Shown here one piece after another: positions 46,001 to 55,183 of a stretch of DNA of 64,000 nucleotides (its first letter is position 1; every line of letters starts with the position of its first letter). Source of the stretch: Eutrophocola sp965662685 (GTDB taxonomy: Bacteria > Pseudomonadota > Gammaproteobacteria > Pseudomonadales > Pseudohongiellaceae); assembly GCA_965662685.1 (NCBI GenBank), contig CBFIIQ010000012.1:1-64000 (forward strand), read 5' to 3'. The notes beneath the pieces were generated by a model, which was not told the origin of the DNA, made no database searches, and saw only the letters and a program-made list of their open reading frames with translations. Both the position numbers and the translations under genes were made by a program.

Positions 46001-46693
46001 ATGATTACCTTTGACAGTGTCAGTAAGCGTTATCCAGGTGGTTATGAAGCACTGACCAACATTGATTTTCATCTTAAAGAAGGTGAATTCGCATTTCTAA
46101 CGGGCCATTCAGGCGCCGGTAAAAGTACCCTGTTAAAACTCATTATGCAGATGGAAAAGGCCAGTGCCGGGCAGGTTTTCGTCTACGGTAAAAACCTGAA
46201 TCGCCTGTCGCGGCGCCAGCTACCCTATTTTCGGCGCAACATCGGCGTCGTATTTCAGGATCACCAGCTGCTATTTGATCGCAACGTTTTTGAAAACGTC
46301 GCTTTGCCACTTATGGTCACCGGCTATGACAGTCGAGAAGCGGCACGCCGGGTAAGGGCAGCACTCGATAAGGTAGGTTTGCTGAAAAAGGAAAATCAAA
46401 ATCCCATAGCCCTCTCTGGGGGTGAGCAGCAACGGGTTGGAATAGCCAGGGCGGTGGTCAACAAGCCGGTATTGTTGCTGGCGGATGAACCTACCGGGAA
46501 TCTTGATCCTGAGCTTTCAGCAGAAATCATGAACCTGTTTAGCCAGTTTAACCAGGTAGGCACCAGCGTTCTGATTGCCACTCATGATCTCGGCTTGATA
46601 GATCGACAGAAACATCGTGTATTAACCCTTGATAAGGGCATATTGATCACAGGAAATTCTGATACTTCGGCCGCGAGTGAACATGATGAGTAG
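46001..46693 (+). CDS. ftsE: Cell division ATP-binding protein FtsE
   Basis: 230-residue ABC ATPase of the FtsEX complex, which activates septal cell-wall hydrolases. Walker A GHSGAGKST is at 35-43, the signature LSGGEQQR and Walker B LLLADEPTG are intact, and HRVLTLDKG ends the core. MITFDSVSKRYPGGYEAL is the usual FtsE start. Its last codons overlap ftsX. Confidence 0.96.
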   Translation: MITFDSVSKRYPGGYEALTNIDFHLKEGEFAFLTGHSGAGKSTLLKLIMQMEKASAGQVFVYGKNLNRLSRRQLPYFRRNIGVVFQDHQLLFDRNVFENVALPLMVTGYDSREAARRVRAALDKVGLLKKENQNPIALSGGEQQRVGIARAVVNKPVLLLADEPTGNLDPELSAEIMNLFSQFNQVGTSVLIATHDLGLIDRQKHRVLTLDKGILITGNSDTSAASEHDE

Positions 46694-47684
46694 ATCGCAG
46701 CCGGCAAAAAAACCTTCAGGCAAAAAGTCGGTAAAGGCCAATACCAGGGCTGCAGGCAATGCCGGGCATTCATGGGTTGGGCAGCTGTTCCAGCAACATC
46801 AGTCTGTTGCTGTGGACAGCCTCTCGCGTTTGCTGCAGGAACCCGGTGCCAGTTTTTTAACGTGGTCGGTCATCGGCATAGCCCTGGCACTGCCATTATG
46901 CCTTTTTCTGTTTCTGCAGAACCTGCAACAACTTAATAGCAGCCTGGATGATGCCGGCAATATTTCTCTTTTTATGGAGCTGGCAATTGATGAGCAGGCA
47001 CTGGAAGCTGCCCGCACAGAGATCCTTGCCATAAGCGAGGTAGCCGAGGTCTCTGTGATTACCAGTGCACAGGCCTTGCTTGAATTCCAGGATGCTTCCG
47101 GCTTTGGAAATGCTCTTGACGGACTCGATGAAAACCCTTTACCGGCAGTGATAATTGTTAACCCTGCTATTGACGATATTGGGGCCTTGCCAGCTTTGTC
47201 GGCGCGCCTGGAGACCATTGCCGGGGTGGATCTGGCGCTGGTGGATCTGGACTGGATGCGCAGGCTGTACGGCATCATCGCGATGGCGGAGCGGCTAACC
47301 ATCGGGCTTGCCTTGCTATTATGTCTGGGCGTAGTGCTGGCCATCGGTAATACTGTCAGGCTGGCCATTGAAAACCGGCGCGATGAGATAGTAGTGGTCA
47401 AGCTGGTCGGCGGCACAGATACCTATGTTTCCCGGCCCTTTTTATATACCGGCATCTGGTTTGGCGTTGGTGGCGGCATCGTTGCGGGGATTCTCGCGAT
47501 CACTGCATTTGTAACCATGTCAGGCCCTTTTGCGCGCTTGATGGCGCTTTATAACAGTGACTTCAGCCTTTCCTGGCTTGGCGTCAGTGATTTGTTGACC
47601 TTGCTTGTGCTTGCCGGCGGGCTGGGACTTGCCGGTGCATGGCTCTCTGTATTACGACATCTGCGGCAGATTGAACCCAGTTAA
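46683..47684 (+). CDS. ftsX: Cell division membrane protein FtsX
   Basis: 333 residues from ATG 46683; GTG 46677 and ATG 46686 are close alternatives in the overlap with ftsE. A charged cytoplasmic start (about 1-55) is followed by TM1 at 58-80, a periplasmic loop with NISLFMELAIDEQAL that contacts the hydrolase activator, and three C-terminal helices. ENRRDEIVVVKLVGGTDTYV is a family signature. rpoH, which follows ftsX in many Gammaproteobacteria, is not next. Confidence 0.94.
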   Translation: MMSRSQPAKKPSGKKSVKANTRAAGNAGHSWVGQLFQQHQSVAVDSLSRLLQEPGASFLTWSVIGIALALPLCLFLFLQNLQQLNSSLDDAGNISLFMELAIDEQALEAARTEILAISEVAEVSVITSAQALLEFQDASGFGNALDGLDENPLPAVIIVNPAIDDIGALPALSARLETIAGVDLALVDLDWMRRLYGIIAMAERLTIGLALLLCLGVVLAIGNTVRLAIENRRDEIVVVKLVGGTDTYVSRPFLYTGIWFGVGGGIVAGILAITAFVTMSGPFARLMALYNSDFSLSWLGVSDLLTLLVLAGGLGLAGAWLSVLRHLRQIEPS

Positions 47685-47836
47685 ATAGACCTGTCACCTG
47701 AACAGTCTGGGCTTGTGTTAGATCAAGTCAGCTGAGCTTGTTAATGCCTAGTATGACGGGTAAAGACTGTCTGAATTAAAATAATAAAAGCCGGTGATGC
47801 TGCAAAAAGCCGCTCACCATATGCCGGGAAATAGCC

Positions 47837-49315
47837 ATGATTTCATCCTTGAAAATTATGTGGAGCACGACTCTGGTCGCTTTGTTAGTCGCCGGTTGTG
47901 CTGTTAATCCGGAAAGTACTTCCCCTTCCCAACCTCCTCAAATGTCTGATGCTGGCAATACAGCCTTGCGCGCCAGTCAGGTTTCACAGCCGGCAGATTG
48001 GGATGAGGATCTTGCCATGGCGAGTCCGGTTGATATCAACCCTGATCCCGACATTCTGGAAATCAATCTAGAAGCCAAAATTACTGACATGGAAATTATG
48101 CCGGGGAAAATCACGCCGGTGTGGACCTATGGCGGTTCCCTGCCAGGTCCTCTGATTCGGGCAAAAGTCGGTGATCGTCTCATTATTCATTTCAGCAATA
48201 ATCTGCCCGACGCTACCAGTATTCACTGGCATGGTGTGCGCGTACCCAACAATATGGACGGAGTTCCCGGGGTTACCCAGGACCCAGTGCCGGCCGGTGG
48301 CGAATTTACCTACGACTTTGTCCTAAGAGATGCCGGGACCTACTGGTACCACCCCCATATCAACTCAGCCGCCCAGGTGGGCTGGGGTATGTATGGGGCG
48401 CTTGTGGTGGAAGATCCGGATGATCCCGAGGAATTTGGTGATGAGCTGGTACTGGTCTTTTCAGATATGAGTCTTGATGAGGATGGCCAGTTCCTGCCGC
48501 CCGATACAGGGGGGGCGTTCAGCGATTTGTTTGGCCGCGAAGGGGGCGTGATTCTCGTTAATGGCAAGGTAAAGCCATCCCTGAAAGTACGAAAGGGCAA
48601 GCAGCAGCGCTGGCGTGTGATTAATGCGGCAAGAACGCGTTACTACACAATCCGCCATAATCGGCAGCCGTTTATAAGGCTCGGTGGTGATAATGGCCTG
48701 GCAGAACGCAGCGAAACCCTGGATCAAATCAAGCTGGTGCCATCAGAGCGAACCGATTTTGTCTTTACGCCACAGGATGAACCAGGGACCGTGGATTGGT
48801 TGAAATGGTATCCGACAGAACGTGGCTATGGCAGTACCTTTAACCGCTTTTCCCAGGAAATGATGGAAATCGTTACAGTGAATGAGCCTCAGGTGATGCC
48901 GGAGCCCATTCCCACCGAACTTCGGCACATAGAGCCGATTGACGTGAGCGCGGCTAAAGAGCTGTTGATTGATCTGACTATCGTATTTCCTGATGATAAT
49001 ACTGTTGAAATGGGCATAAATGGTGTTCCGTACTGGAACTCGAAACCTCTTGAAGCCGAAATTGGCGAAACGCATATATGGACTGTGCGCAACGATACCG
49101 ACTTTAACCATCCCTTCCACCTGCATGGATATTTTTTTCAGGTGCTCGATGAAGAGCGTATCCCGGAATGGAAAGACTCCGTTGATATTCCGGTGCATAC
49201 AGAGCTGAAGCTGGCCGTTGCCTTTGATGAGCGCCCCGGTACCTGGATGTATCACTGCCATATCCTGGATCACGCTGAAGTTGGTATGATGGGTACGCTC
49301 AGGGTAAGTCCCTGA
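47837..49315 (+). CDS. Lipoprotein multicopper oxidase
   Basis: 492 residues with a lipobox LVAGC (Cys21). It has all four copper motifs: HWHGVRVPNNMDG (His130/His132), YWYHPHINSA, HPFHLHGYFF (425-434) and YHCHILDHAEVGMMG near 474. The cluster is complete, so it should oxidise a one-electron substrate (metal ion or phenol) with oxygen at the cell envelope. A Met-rich copper-sensing insert such as that of CueO is not obvious. It follows ftsX after 152 bases, with a possible FNR/CRP-like half-site TTGTG-N4-ATCAA at 47713-47726. Substrate unknown. Confidence 0.92.
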   Translation: MISSLKIMWSTTLVALLVAGCAVNPESTSPSQPPQMSDAGNTALRASQVSQPADWDEDLAMASPVDINPDPDILEINLEAKITDMEIMPGKITPVWTYGGSLPGPLIRAKVGDRLIIHFSNNLPDATSIHWHGVRVPNNMDGVPGVTQDPVPAGGEFTYDFVLRDAGTYWYHPHINSAAQVGWGMYGALVVEDPDDPEEFGDELVLVFSDMSLDEDGQFLPPDTGGAFSDLFGREGGVILVNGKVKPSLKVRKGKQQRWRVINAARTRYYTIRHNRQPFIRLGGDNGLAERSETLDQIKLVPSERTDFVFTPQDEPGTVDWLKWYPTERGYGSTFNRFSQEMMEIVTVNEPQVMPEPIPTELRHIEPIDVSAAKELLIDLTIVFPDDNTVEMGINGVPYWNSKPLEAEIGETHIWTVRNDTDFNHPFHLHGYFFQVLDEERIPEWKDSVDIPVHTELKLAVAFDERPGTWMYHCHILDHAEVGMMGTLRVSP

Positions 49316-49361
49316 GATTCAGATTTTTAACCCAACACATGACGTGTGCAGGAGAGCCGGA

Positions 49362-49949
49362 TTGTCGAAAACGCGTTGCGCCTGGGCGGGTGAAGATCCC
49401 GTTTATCAACAATATCATGATGTTGAGTGGGGAGTGCCCGTTCATTCTGATAAAAAACTCTTTGAGTTTCTTATACTGGAGGGCATGCAGGCGGGTTTGA
49501 GCTGGATTACGGTACTCAAGAAACGCGATGCCTTCCGGGAGGCCTTTGACGCCTTCGATTTCAATAAGGTGGCCAACTACAGCCAGGCAAAAATTGACGA
49601 ACTTTTGCAAAATCCGGGCATTATTCGCAACAAGCTCAAAATTCATGCTGCGGTTACCAATGCCAGGGCTTTTCTCCAGGTCAGGGAAGAGTTTGGTACC
49701 TTCAATAAATATATTTGGGGGTTCGTGGACAATGTCCCCCTGCAGAATGCATGGCCCAGTTTGCAGGAATTGCCAGCCTCTACAGCTCTGGCCGAAACTA
49801 TCTCAAAAGATTTGAAAAAACGGGGTTTTAGTTTTGTCGGGCCAACGATAGTCTACTCACACATGCAGGCAACGGGCATGGTGAATGACCATACAACAGA
49901 TTGCTTTCGCCATAAGGCGCTGAAAATCCATGCCAAAATAAAGAGTTAG
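49362..49949 (+). CDS. tag: DNA-3-methyladenine glycosylase I
   Basis: 195 residues. Excises 3-methyladenine from DNA. The zinc-snap residues are present: Cys6 and His19 near the start and HTTDC at the end. LSWITVLKKRDAFREAF is the family core, and YHDVEWGVP contains conserved acidic residues. The start is TTG at 49362, seven bases after AGGAG; a GTG at 49344 is in frame but lies upstream of that site. Overlapping antisense frames are shadows. Confidence 0.94.
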   Translation: MSKTRCAWAGEDPVYQQYHDVEWGVPVHSDKKLFEFLILEGMQAGLSWITVLKKRDAFREAFDAFDFNKVANYSQAKIDELLQNPGIIRNKLKIHAAVTNARAFLQVREEFGTFNKYIWGFVDNVPLQNAWPSLQELPASTALAETISKDLKKRGFSFVGPTIVYSHMQATGMVNDHTTDCFRHKALKIHAKIKS

Positions 49950-50564
49950 TGCTTACTTTCAAGCCATATAAATATTTCCATGACTTTTGTAATTCAGTTA
50001 AGGCAATCTCAGGAGGCTGTAATATTGCTTTCAGTGATGCCTGGGGACATTAATTAACAAGCCATTAAACCCATATATCAGGGGTAATTGATCTCTGTTT
50101 CCCACGACTGCGTAAAGCACATTATTCTCCGGTTATACAGAGGATATGCGTGAAGTATTTCATCTGCTTTCTGGTACGTTAGGTATTTTTCCTGTTGGAT
50201 CGCCCATGCTGAAGTAACTACCGTTGTAATTTTTCGGGTATTTTTAAGGCGGAAAAATAGCCTAGCCAGGTTAATTTTTTCACTTTACTTGGGGTAATTG
50301 GAAAGTCGTTGCGTTATAATTTTGAATAACTTCAAGCGTTAATTGTACTTGTCTGCTGGCCACTGTCATTTGATGGCGGTTACAGGCCTTATATACTGCT
50401 TGATTCTTAACGATGAGTGGTTTAATTTGAACCCCATTTTTTAATTAATATTAACAGCTTACGATGCTGGTCCTATTGAGAAGTTGACCGGGTAATGTCG
50501 TAAAGGTTAATTGGCAGAATTAAGAAACACTTTTTCGTAACTTAATAAATTCAAGGGAATTGTT
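49950..50564. other. 615-base AT-rich non-coding leader before the aldehyde dehydrogenase pair
   Basis: No ORF with coding character lies here. A perfect TATAAT at 50315-50320 has no well-placed -35. An AGGAGG-like stretch (about 50011) is not followed by a plausible gene. The region must contain the promoter of the downstream pair, and its length is unusual for this window. No hairpin with a T tract is seen. Confidence 0.6.
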
Positions 50565-51071
50565 ATGGCAACTTTAAACATTAACGGTCAGACAATGGAC
50601 ATCGGTGAGATCGACCCCTCCACGCCTCTGCTTTGGGTATTGCGTGATGAGCTTGGTCTGGTTGGCACCAAATACGGATGTGGTATTGCCCAGTGTGGCG
50701 CCTGTACTGTTCATATGAATGGTGCACCTGTTCGTTCCTGTCAGATACCTGTAGGTAACCTGGCAGATCAAAAAATCACAACTATTGAAGGCCTGGCGGC
50801 TGCAGACGGCACATTGACGCCGGTACAGGAAGCCTGGGTTGAACTGGATGTACCCCAGTGTGGTTATTGTCAGGCGGGCCAGATCATGAGTGCTACAGCC
50901 TTGCTGAACAACAATCAGAACCCAAGTGATGCCGATATTGATGCTGCCATGTCAGGCAATATCTGCCGATGCGCCACCTACTCCAGAATTCGTCAGGCCA
51001 TCAAGGATGCTGCCGCCAAAATGAACGGAACTGCGTTCTATGATGCTGCGCAGACAGGAGAGATCGCATGA
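50565..51071 (+). CDS. 2Fe-2S subunit of aldehyde dehydrogenase/isoquinoline 1-oxidoreductase (IorA-like)
   Basis: 168 residues, the small electron-transfer subunit of a molybdopterin hydroxylase. The N-terminal plant-type cluster uses Cys39, 44, 47 and 59 (CGIAQCGAC...C) and the C-terminal cluster Cys99, 102, 134 and 136 (CGYC; CRC). Its ATG follows AAGGGAAT. The stop overlaps the ATG of the large subunit (ATGA), so the two are coupled. No Cys is missing. Confidence 0.94.
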   Translation: MATLNINGQTMDIGEIDPSTPLLWVLRDELGLVGTKYGCGIAQCGACTVHMNGAPVRSCQIPVGNLADQKITTIEGLAAADGTLTPVQEAWVELDVPQCGYCQAGQIMSATALLNNNQNPSDADIDAAMSGNICRCATYSRIRQAIKDAAAKMNGTAFYDAAQTGEIA

Positions 51072-53419
51072 AACTGATTACAGATAATCTTTCCCCCGAA
51101 TTACCTGGTTTTTTCCAGGATTTAACATCCACACCGAAGCTGGAAATCCCTGAACTTTCTCGACGTCAGTTTTTCAAGGTTTCAGGTATTACTGGTGGTG
51201 GTCTGGTCATTGGACTGGCTTTAGGCACAGGGTCCAATAAGGCGAAAGCCCAGTCTGCAGCGGCAGATGCAACCAGCACACTGAGCCCTTATGTGCAGAT
51301 ACAGCCTAATGGCCGTATCAATATCTTTTCCAAGAATCCTGAATGTGGCCAGGGCATCAAAACCGGTCTGCCATTGATCATCGCCGATGAACTGGATTGC
51401 GCCTGGGAAGATGTTGATGTGGTTCAGGCTGACATTGATGCCTCAAAATATGGTGCACAGTTTGCCGGCGGATCGCTTTCTACCCCAATGAACTGGATGG
51501 CTATGCGTCAGGCTGGTGCTACTGGCAAAGCCATGATCCTGGCTGCTGCGGCACAACAATTGAATATCCCTTTGTCAGAACTGTCTACCAGCAACACCAA
51601 GGTAGTCCATGCAACTTCCGGCCGTGAGTGGGGCTATGGCGAGTTTGCCGAGCTGGCCGCAACCATGCCGGTCCCTGATGCAGCCTCCCTGACACTAAAA
51701 TCCAAAGATCAGTTTACTCTGATGGGTAAACGCTTCACCGGTGTTGATAACATGGACATCGTTACCGGCAAACCATTGTTTGGTGCCGATACTCGACTGG
51801 ATGGCATGCTTTTCGCCTCCTACACCAAATGTCCGCAGATCGGTGGTCGTGCCCTTTCTTTCAATGAAAGCCATATAAAGTCACTCAGAGGTGTTGTTGA
51901 TGCCTTCATTCTGGATGAATTTGGTAACCCCAAAATGTTCAATCCAGGTGGTGGTGATATGTTCAGTGGTGTTGCTATTGTGGCTGAGTCCACATGGGCT
52001 GCCCTGAAAGCCAAGCGTGAGCTAGAAATTGAATGGGACCTGGGCGATGCAGAAGTCTCCAGCTGGAGTGAAATTGTCGAACGCGCTTACGCCATGAAAG
52101 ATGAAGATGGCGAGCCCTTGATGGCTACTTCCCGTGGTCCTAATGGTCCGACTACGGCGCCGGCCAGCAAAGGTGATGCCGAAGCTGTTTTACAGAATGC
52201 AGCAACTGTTGTGTCCGGCTTCTATGAATATCCCTATGTCAGTCATGCCCAGCTTGAGCCAGAAACCTGTACCGCACTGTACCAGAATGGCGATGTTGAA
52301 ATCTGGGCACCTGCGCAAATTCCACAAAGTGGTGAATCAGGTTCTGCAGTATTACTGGGTATTCCTGCTGAAGAAGCTGCACAGCGTGTTGTTCTGCACC
52401 AGACGCGTATTGGTGGTGGTTTCGGAAGAAAGCTGGCTAATGATTACGTCTTTGAAGTAGTCGCAATAGCGCGCAAAATGGAAGGCCGTCCAGTATTACT
52501 GCAGTGGACACGTGAAGATGACATGAGCGGTGATTACTTCCGCCCAGGTGGTTTCCATTCCTATAAAGCAGGTCTGGACTCAGTTGGTAATCTGACTGCA
52601 TGGCAGGATCACTTCTTTACCTCAACCGGTAATGATCAAGCGCCTATGACCAGTGCGGATCTTAACCCCAACGTTTTCCCGAAAGACGTCATTGATAATG
52701 TAAAACTTTCACAAACCATGTTCCATAATGCTATTCCCACTGGACCAATGCGAGCACCGGCATCCAATGCTTTTGCTTTCAGCTTCCAGGGTTTTATGCA
52801 CGAGCTGGCTGTTGCTTCAGGTAAAAGCCATGTGGACTTCCTGCTTGATACTCTTGGCGACCCACGTCTGGCGAATCCGGAAAATCCACAGTCAATGCAT
52901 ACTGGAAGAGCTGCCAATGTAATCAGCGAAGTAGCAAGAATTTCCGCTTATGAGCAGGGTGCCAGTGAGCCAGGTCGTGCAAAAGGCCTGTCTTTCTACT
53001 TCTGTCATAGCGGCTATGTAGCCCAGGTTGCTGATGTTTCCGTCAACGCCAATAAAGAAGTAAAAATCCATAAGGTGTGGGCAGTGGGTGACTTTGGTTT
53101 CATTCATAACCTCAGCGGTGCTGAAAATCAGATGGAAGGTGGAATCATTGATGGTATCAGTCAGCTGTTTAATGCCAAGATCACTTTTGAAAATGGTGTG
53201 ATTCAGCAGCAGAACTTCCATCAGTATCCGTTGCTAAGAATGCCGCAGGCACCTGAGCTGGAAGTTTCTTTCCTTGAGCCGGAGGAGTTTTCTCCAACAG
53301 GTGGTGGTGAGCCTTCAATGCCACCGGTACTGGCAGCAGTCACCAATGCTATTTATAACGCAACGGGTGATCGAATCAGGAAAATGCCACTATTTGAATT
53401 GGGTTATAAGCTGGTATAG
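51068..53419 (+). CDS. Molybdopterin-binding large subunit of IorB-like aldehyde oxidoreductase
   Basis: 783 residues. SRRQFFKVSG near residue 31 is a Tat signal with a following hydrophobic stretch and AKAQS cleavage, so the folded Mo enzyme is exported with its small subunit. GGGFGRKLANDYVFE, GPMRAPASNAFAFSFQGF and GGGEPSMPPVLAA are the molybdenum cofactor and substrate loops of the xanthine oxidase superfamily. Periplasmic IorB-like enzymes oxidise aldehydes or N-heterocycles, passing electrons to a cytochrome, which is not adjacent. No XdhC-type chaperone is in the window. Ends at a bidirectional terminator. Confidence 0.92.
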   Translation: MKLITDNLSPELPGFFQDLTSTPKLEIPELSRRQFFKVSGITGGGLVIGLALGTGSNKAKAQSAAADATSTLSPYVQIQPNGRINIFSKNPECGQGIKTGLPLIIADELDCAWEDVDVVQADIDASKYGAQFAGGSLSTPMNWMAMRQAGATGKAMILAAAAQQLNIPLSELSTSNTKVVHATSGREWGYGEFAELAATMPVPDAASLTLKSKDQFTLMGKRFTGVDNMDIVTGKPLFGADTRLDGMLFASYTKCPQIGGRALSFNESHIKSLRGVVDAFILDEFGNPKMFNPGGGDMFSGVAIVAESTWAALKAKRELEIEWDLGDAEVSSWSEIVERAYAMKDEDGEPLMATSRGPNGPTTAPASKGDAEAVLQNAATVVSGFYEYPYVSHAQLEPETCTALYQNGDVEIWAPAQIPQSGESGSAVLLGIPAEEAAQRVVLHQTRIGGGFGRKLANDYVFEVVAIARKMEGRPVLLQWTREDDMSGDYFRPGGFHSYKAGLDSVGNLTAWQDHFFTSTGNDQAPMTSADLNPNVFPKDVIDNVKLSQTMFHNAIPTGPMRAPASNAFAFSFQGFMHELAVASGKSHVDFLLDTLGDPRLANPENPQSMHTGRAANVISEVARISAYEQGASEPGRAKGLSFYFCHSGYVAQVADVSVNANKEVKIHKVWAVGDFGFIHNLSGAENQMEGGIIDGISQLFNAKITFENGVIQQQNFHQYPLLRMPQAPELEVSFLEPEEFSPTGGGEPSMPPVLAAVTNAIYNATGDRIRKMPLFELGYKLV

Positions 53420-53445
53420 ACAGCTATAACGTAGTTTAAATTCTC

Positions 53446-53479
53446 AAAAAAGGCCGGATTTTTATCCGGCCTTTTTTTT
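53446..53479. terminator. Bidirectional rho-independent terminator
   Basis: The perfect 8-base stem GGCCGGAT/ATCCGGCC (452-459 and 464-471) has a TTTT loop and is flanked by A6 on the left and T8 on the right. The symmetry lets it stop the oxidoreductase operon from the left and the converging TPR gene from the right. Confidence 0.95.
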
Positions 53480-53503
53480 GAAGTCGTCTAAAGAAACTGA
53501 AGG

Positions 53504-54868
53504 TTAATTATAAGAATAGTAATAACGTAATTTAACGTTTTCGTTACTGGATGCCGAGCCATCTATAAATGGAGGTCTGAATTTTTCTCCACGAATTTTG
53601 TTAATAAGAGTTTTTGATATTGGTGAATCATCCGTATTTGAAACGCCAATTACAGCGGGGCGACTGGCAATACCAAATTTGCTAACGCTAAATTCAACAT
53701 CAATATATCCGGCGTACTGATTTCCAGATCCAATTAGATTGCTGTTTTGCGTACCAGGCGCCATGACGGGCATGCCTGGTGTCATGACTTGTATAATATC
53801 GTCTTCTCCTGCCTGTACAGCATCAAGAACTTCGAAGGCATCTTCGTAAACTGCCAATGCCGCAGTGCGTCTATCAAATAGCAGATACCAGTCGCCCAAA
53901 GCCATGATTTGTTCAGCGATGAAAATATAATCTGGCTCAGGATTTTCCAGTGAATAGGCAATAGCACGTTTTAATGAGTTAACTCCATTGAAGAAATAAG
54001 TCATTTCCTGTTTGTTATCCTGCTGTATAGATTCCCGGGAAAAAGAGGGTGCTTCGTCAAGTGAGGAAAAATTCAAATGTTTGTTGGCAAAATAATTAAT
54101 TGCTACTAGTTTATTCTCTGCATGAATAAGCTGATCATTGGCAAAATAATTATCAGAGTCTCGAATTAGTTCGATAACTTTTATATAGCTTTCCTGGGCT
54201 ACAAGCAGGTTTTGGTTCAGGGATGATTGTTTGGCTTGTTTTGATGTATAGAATTCTGCGTCTGCGCGCATCAAGAGACTAATGTTCCAGTCTGCCCATT
54301 CAAGAATTGCATCAATATATTCTGCATCGTCGGATGAATAGGCCCGCATTTTTAAATGTAATATTGACTCATGTAATTCATGTGCCTCATCCAAATTTTC
54401 TACAGCCATATTGCTTTGAACAAGCTTCTCAAGAATTGGTAACTGTTGTTCATCATATAAGCCCTCGTTGACCCGAATGATATGCAGGCTTTTTTCATAA
54501 GCGTCGATAGCATTGTCAAAATCCGAGACTTTACGAAGCAAATCTCCCACAGACTCAAATTGCTGTCCAAGAATTAAATTAAACGGACCGTTGTGGTATT
54601 CAATTTCCCTGATGTTTTCGCGGTACTGTTCAATAGACGTTTTCACAAAATCAGGAGAGTTGTCGATAATACACGAGCATCTATCTGAATTTGACAAGGA
54701 ATGAATTTCAGGCTGTTTTTGTTTGTCTGCTGCAGTGCCGGAAAGGGGTACAGGATGAAAAGCAATATTGGCGGAATCAGGTTTTGCAGTAACAATAGCT
54801 GGTGATGCCAGTGAAATCATGAAGCACGTGACTAGAAAAAGTTGAAACTTCTGGATCGAATAATACAT
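53504..54868 (-). CDS. Exported TPR protein with TonB_C-like end (paralog 1)
   Basis: 454 residues, with a signal peptide ending IVTAK. Helical repeats (about 90-340) include AYEKSLHIIRVNEGLY, LEWADWNISLL and LGDWYLLFDRRTAALAVYEDA. The last 70 residues form a TonB_C-like domain (YIDVEFSVSKFGIASRP then KFRPPFIDG and KLRYYYSY). It has no TonB membrane anchor and no Pro-rich linker, so it is a TonB-fold periplasmic protein rather than an energy transducer. Third of three colinear paralogs; a large AT-rich gap separates it from the second. Confidence 0.75.
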   Translation of the reverse strand: MYYSIQKFQLFLVTCFMISLASPAIVTAKPDSANIAFHPVPLSGTAADKQKQPEIHSLSNSDRCSCIIDNSPDFVKTSIEQYRENIREIEYHNGPFNLILGQQFESVGDLLRKVSDFDNAIDAYEKSLHIIRVNEGLYDEQQLPILEKLVQSNMAVENLDEAHELHESILHLKMRAYSSDDAEYIDAILEWADWNISLLMRADAEFYTSKQAKQSSLNQNLLVAQESYIKVIELIRDSDNYFANDQLIHAENKLVAINYFANKHLNFSSLDEAPSFSRESIQQDNKQEMTYFFNGVNSLKRAIAYSLENPEPDYIFIAEQIMALGDWYLLFDRRTAALAVYEDAFEVLDAVQAGEDDIIQVMTPGMPVMAPGTQNSNLIGSGNQYAGYIDVEFSVSKFGIASRPAVIGVSNTDDSPISKTLINKIRGEKFRPPFIDGSASSNENVKLRYYYSYN

Positions 54869-55113
54869 TCCGTTTTGCCTAAAAGGGCCCTGACTTTTCT
54901 GTAAGAGTGTTATCAGGGGAAACTCAAAAATTTAAAATGTTAAGATTATGTTAAGAATAGGTTATGATTATATAAAGAAAATTGGATAAAAGCGAAACTT
55001 TATTAGCATTTGAAGGGCGATATCTTCGGAGGTATCTATATAAAGAAATACTGCTATCCAGAAAATGTCAGAAAGGCTTTTGAAGGCAGGAAGAAATTAC
55101 GGGAAAATTTATT

Positions 55114-55178
55114 CTGGAAGTTAAGACTGGAAGTTAAGACTGGAAGTTAAGACTGGAAGTTAAGACTGGAAGTTTAAG
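55114..55178. repeat. 13-base tandem repeat between paralogs
   Basis: The unit CTGGAAGTTAAGA occurs four times exactly and a fifth time with changes. It lies in the 315-base region between paralogs 1 and 2, just after the stop of paralog 2. The rest of 54869-55183 is AT-rich, with a doubled ATGTTAAGA at about 54938-54960 and a weak stem CCCTGA/TCAGGG (54888-54918). No gene is seen. Confidence 0.85.
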
Positions 55179-55183
55179 GGGGA

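Noticed and set aside
46799..47416. 205-residue minus-strand ORF inside ftsX
   Set aside because: Antisense to a conserved gene; Ser-rich translation with no motif.
55114..55178. CRISPR array
   Set aside because: The 13-base units have no spacers; a simple tandem repeat.
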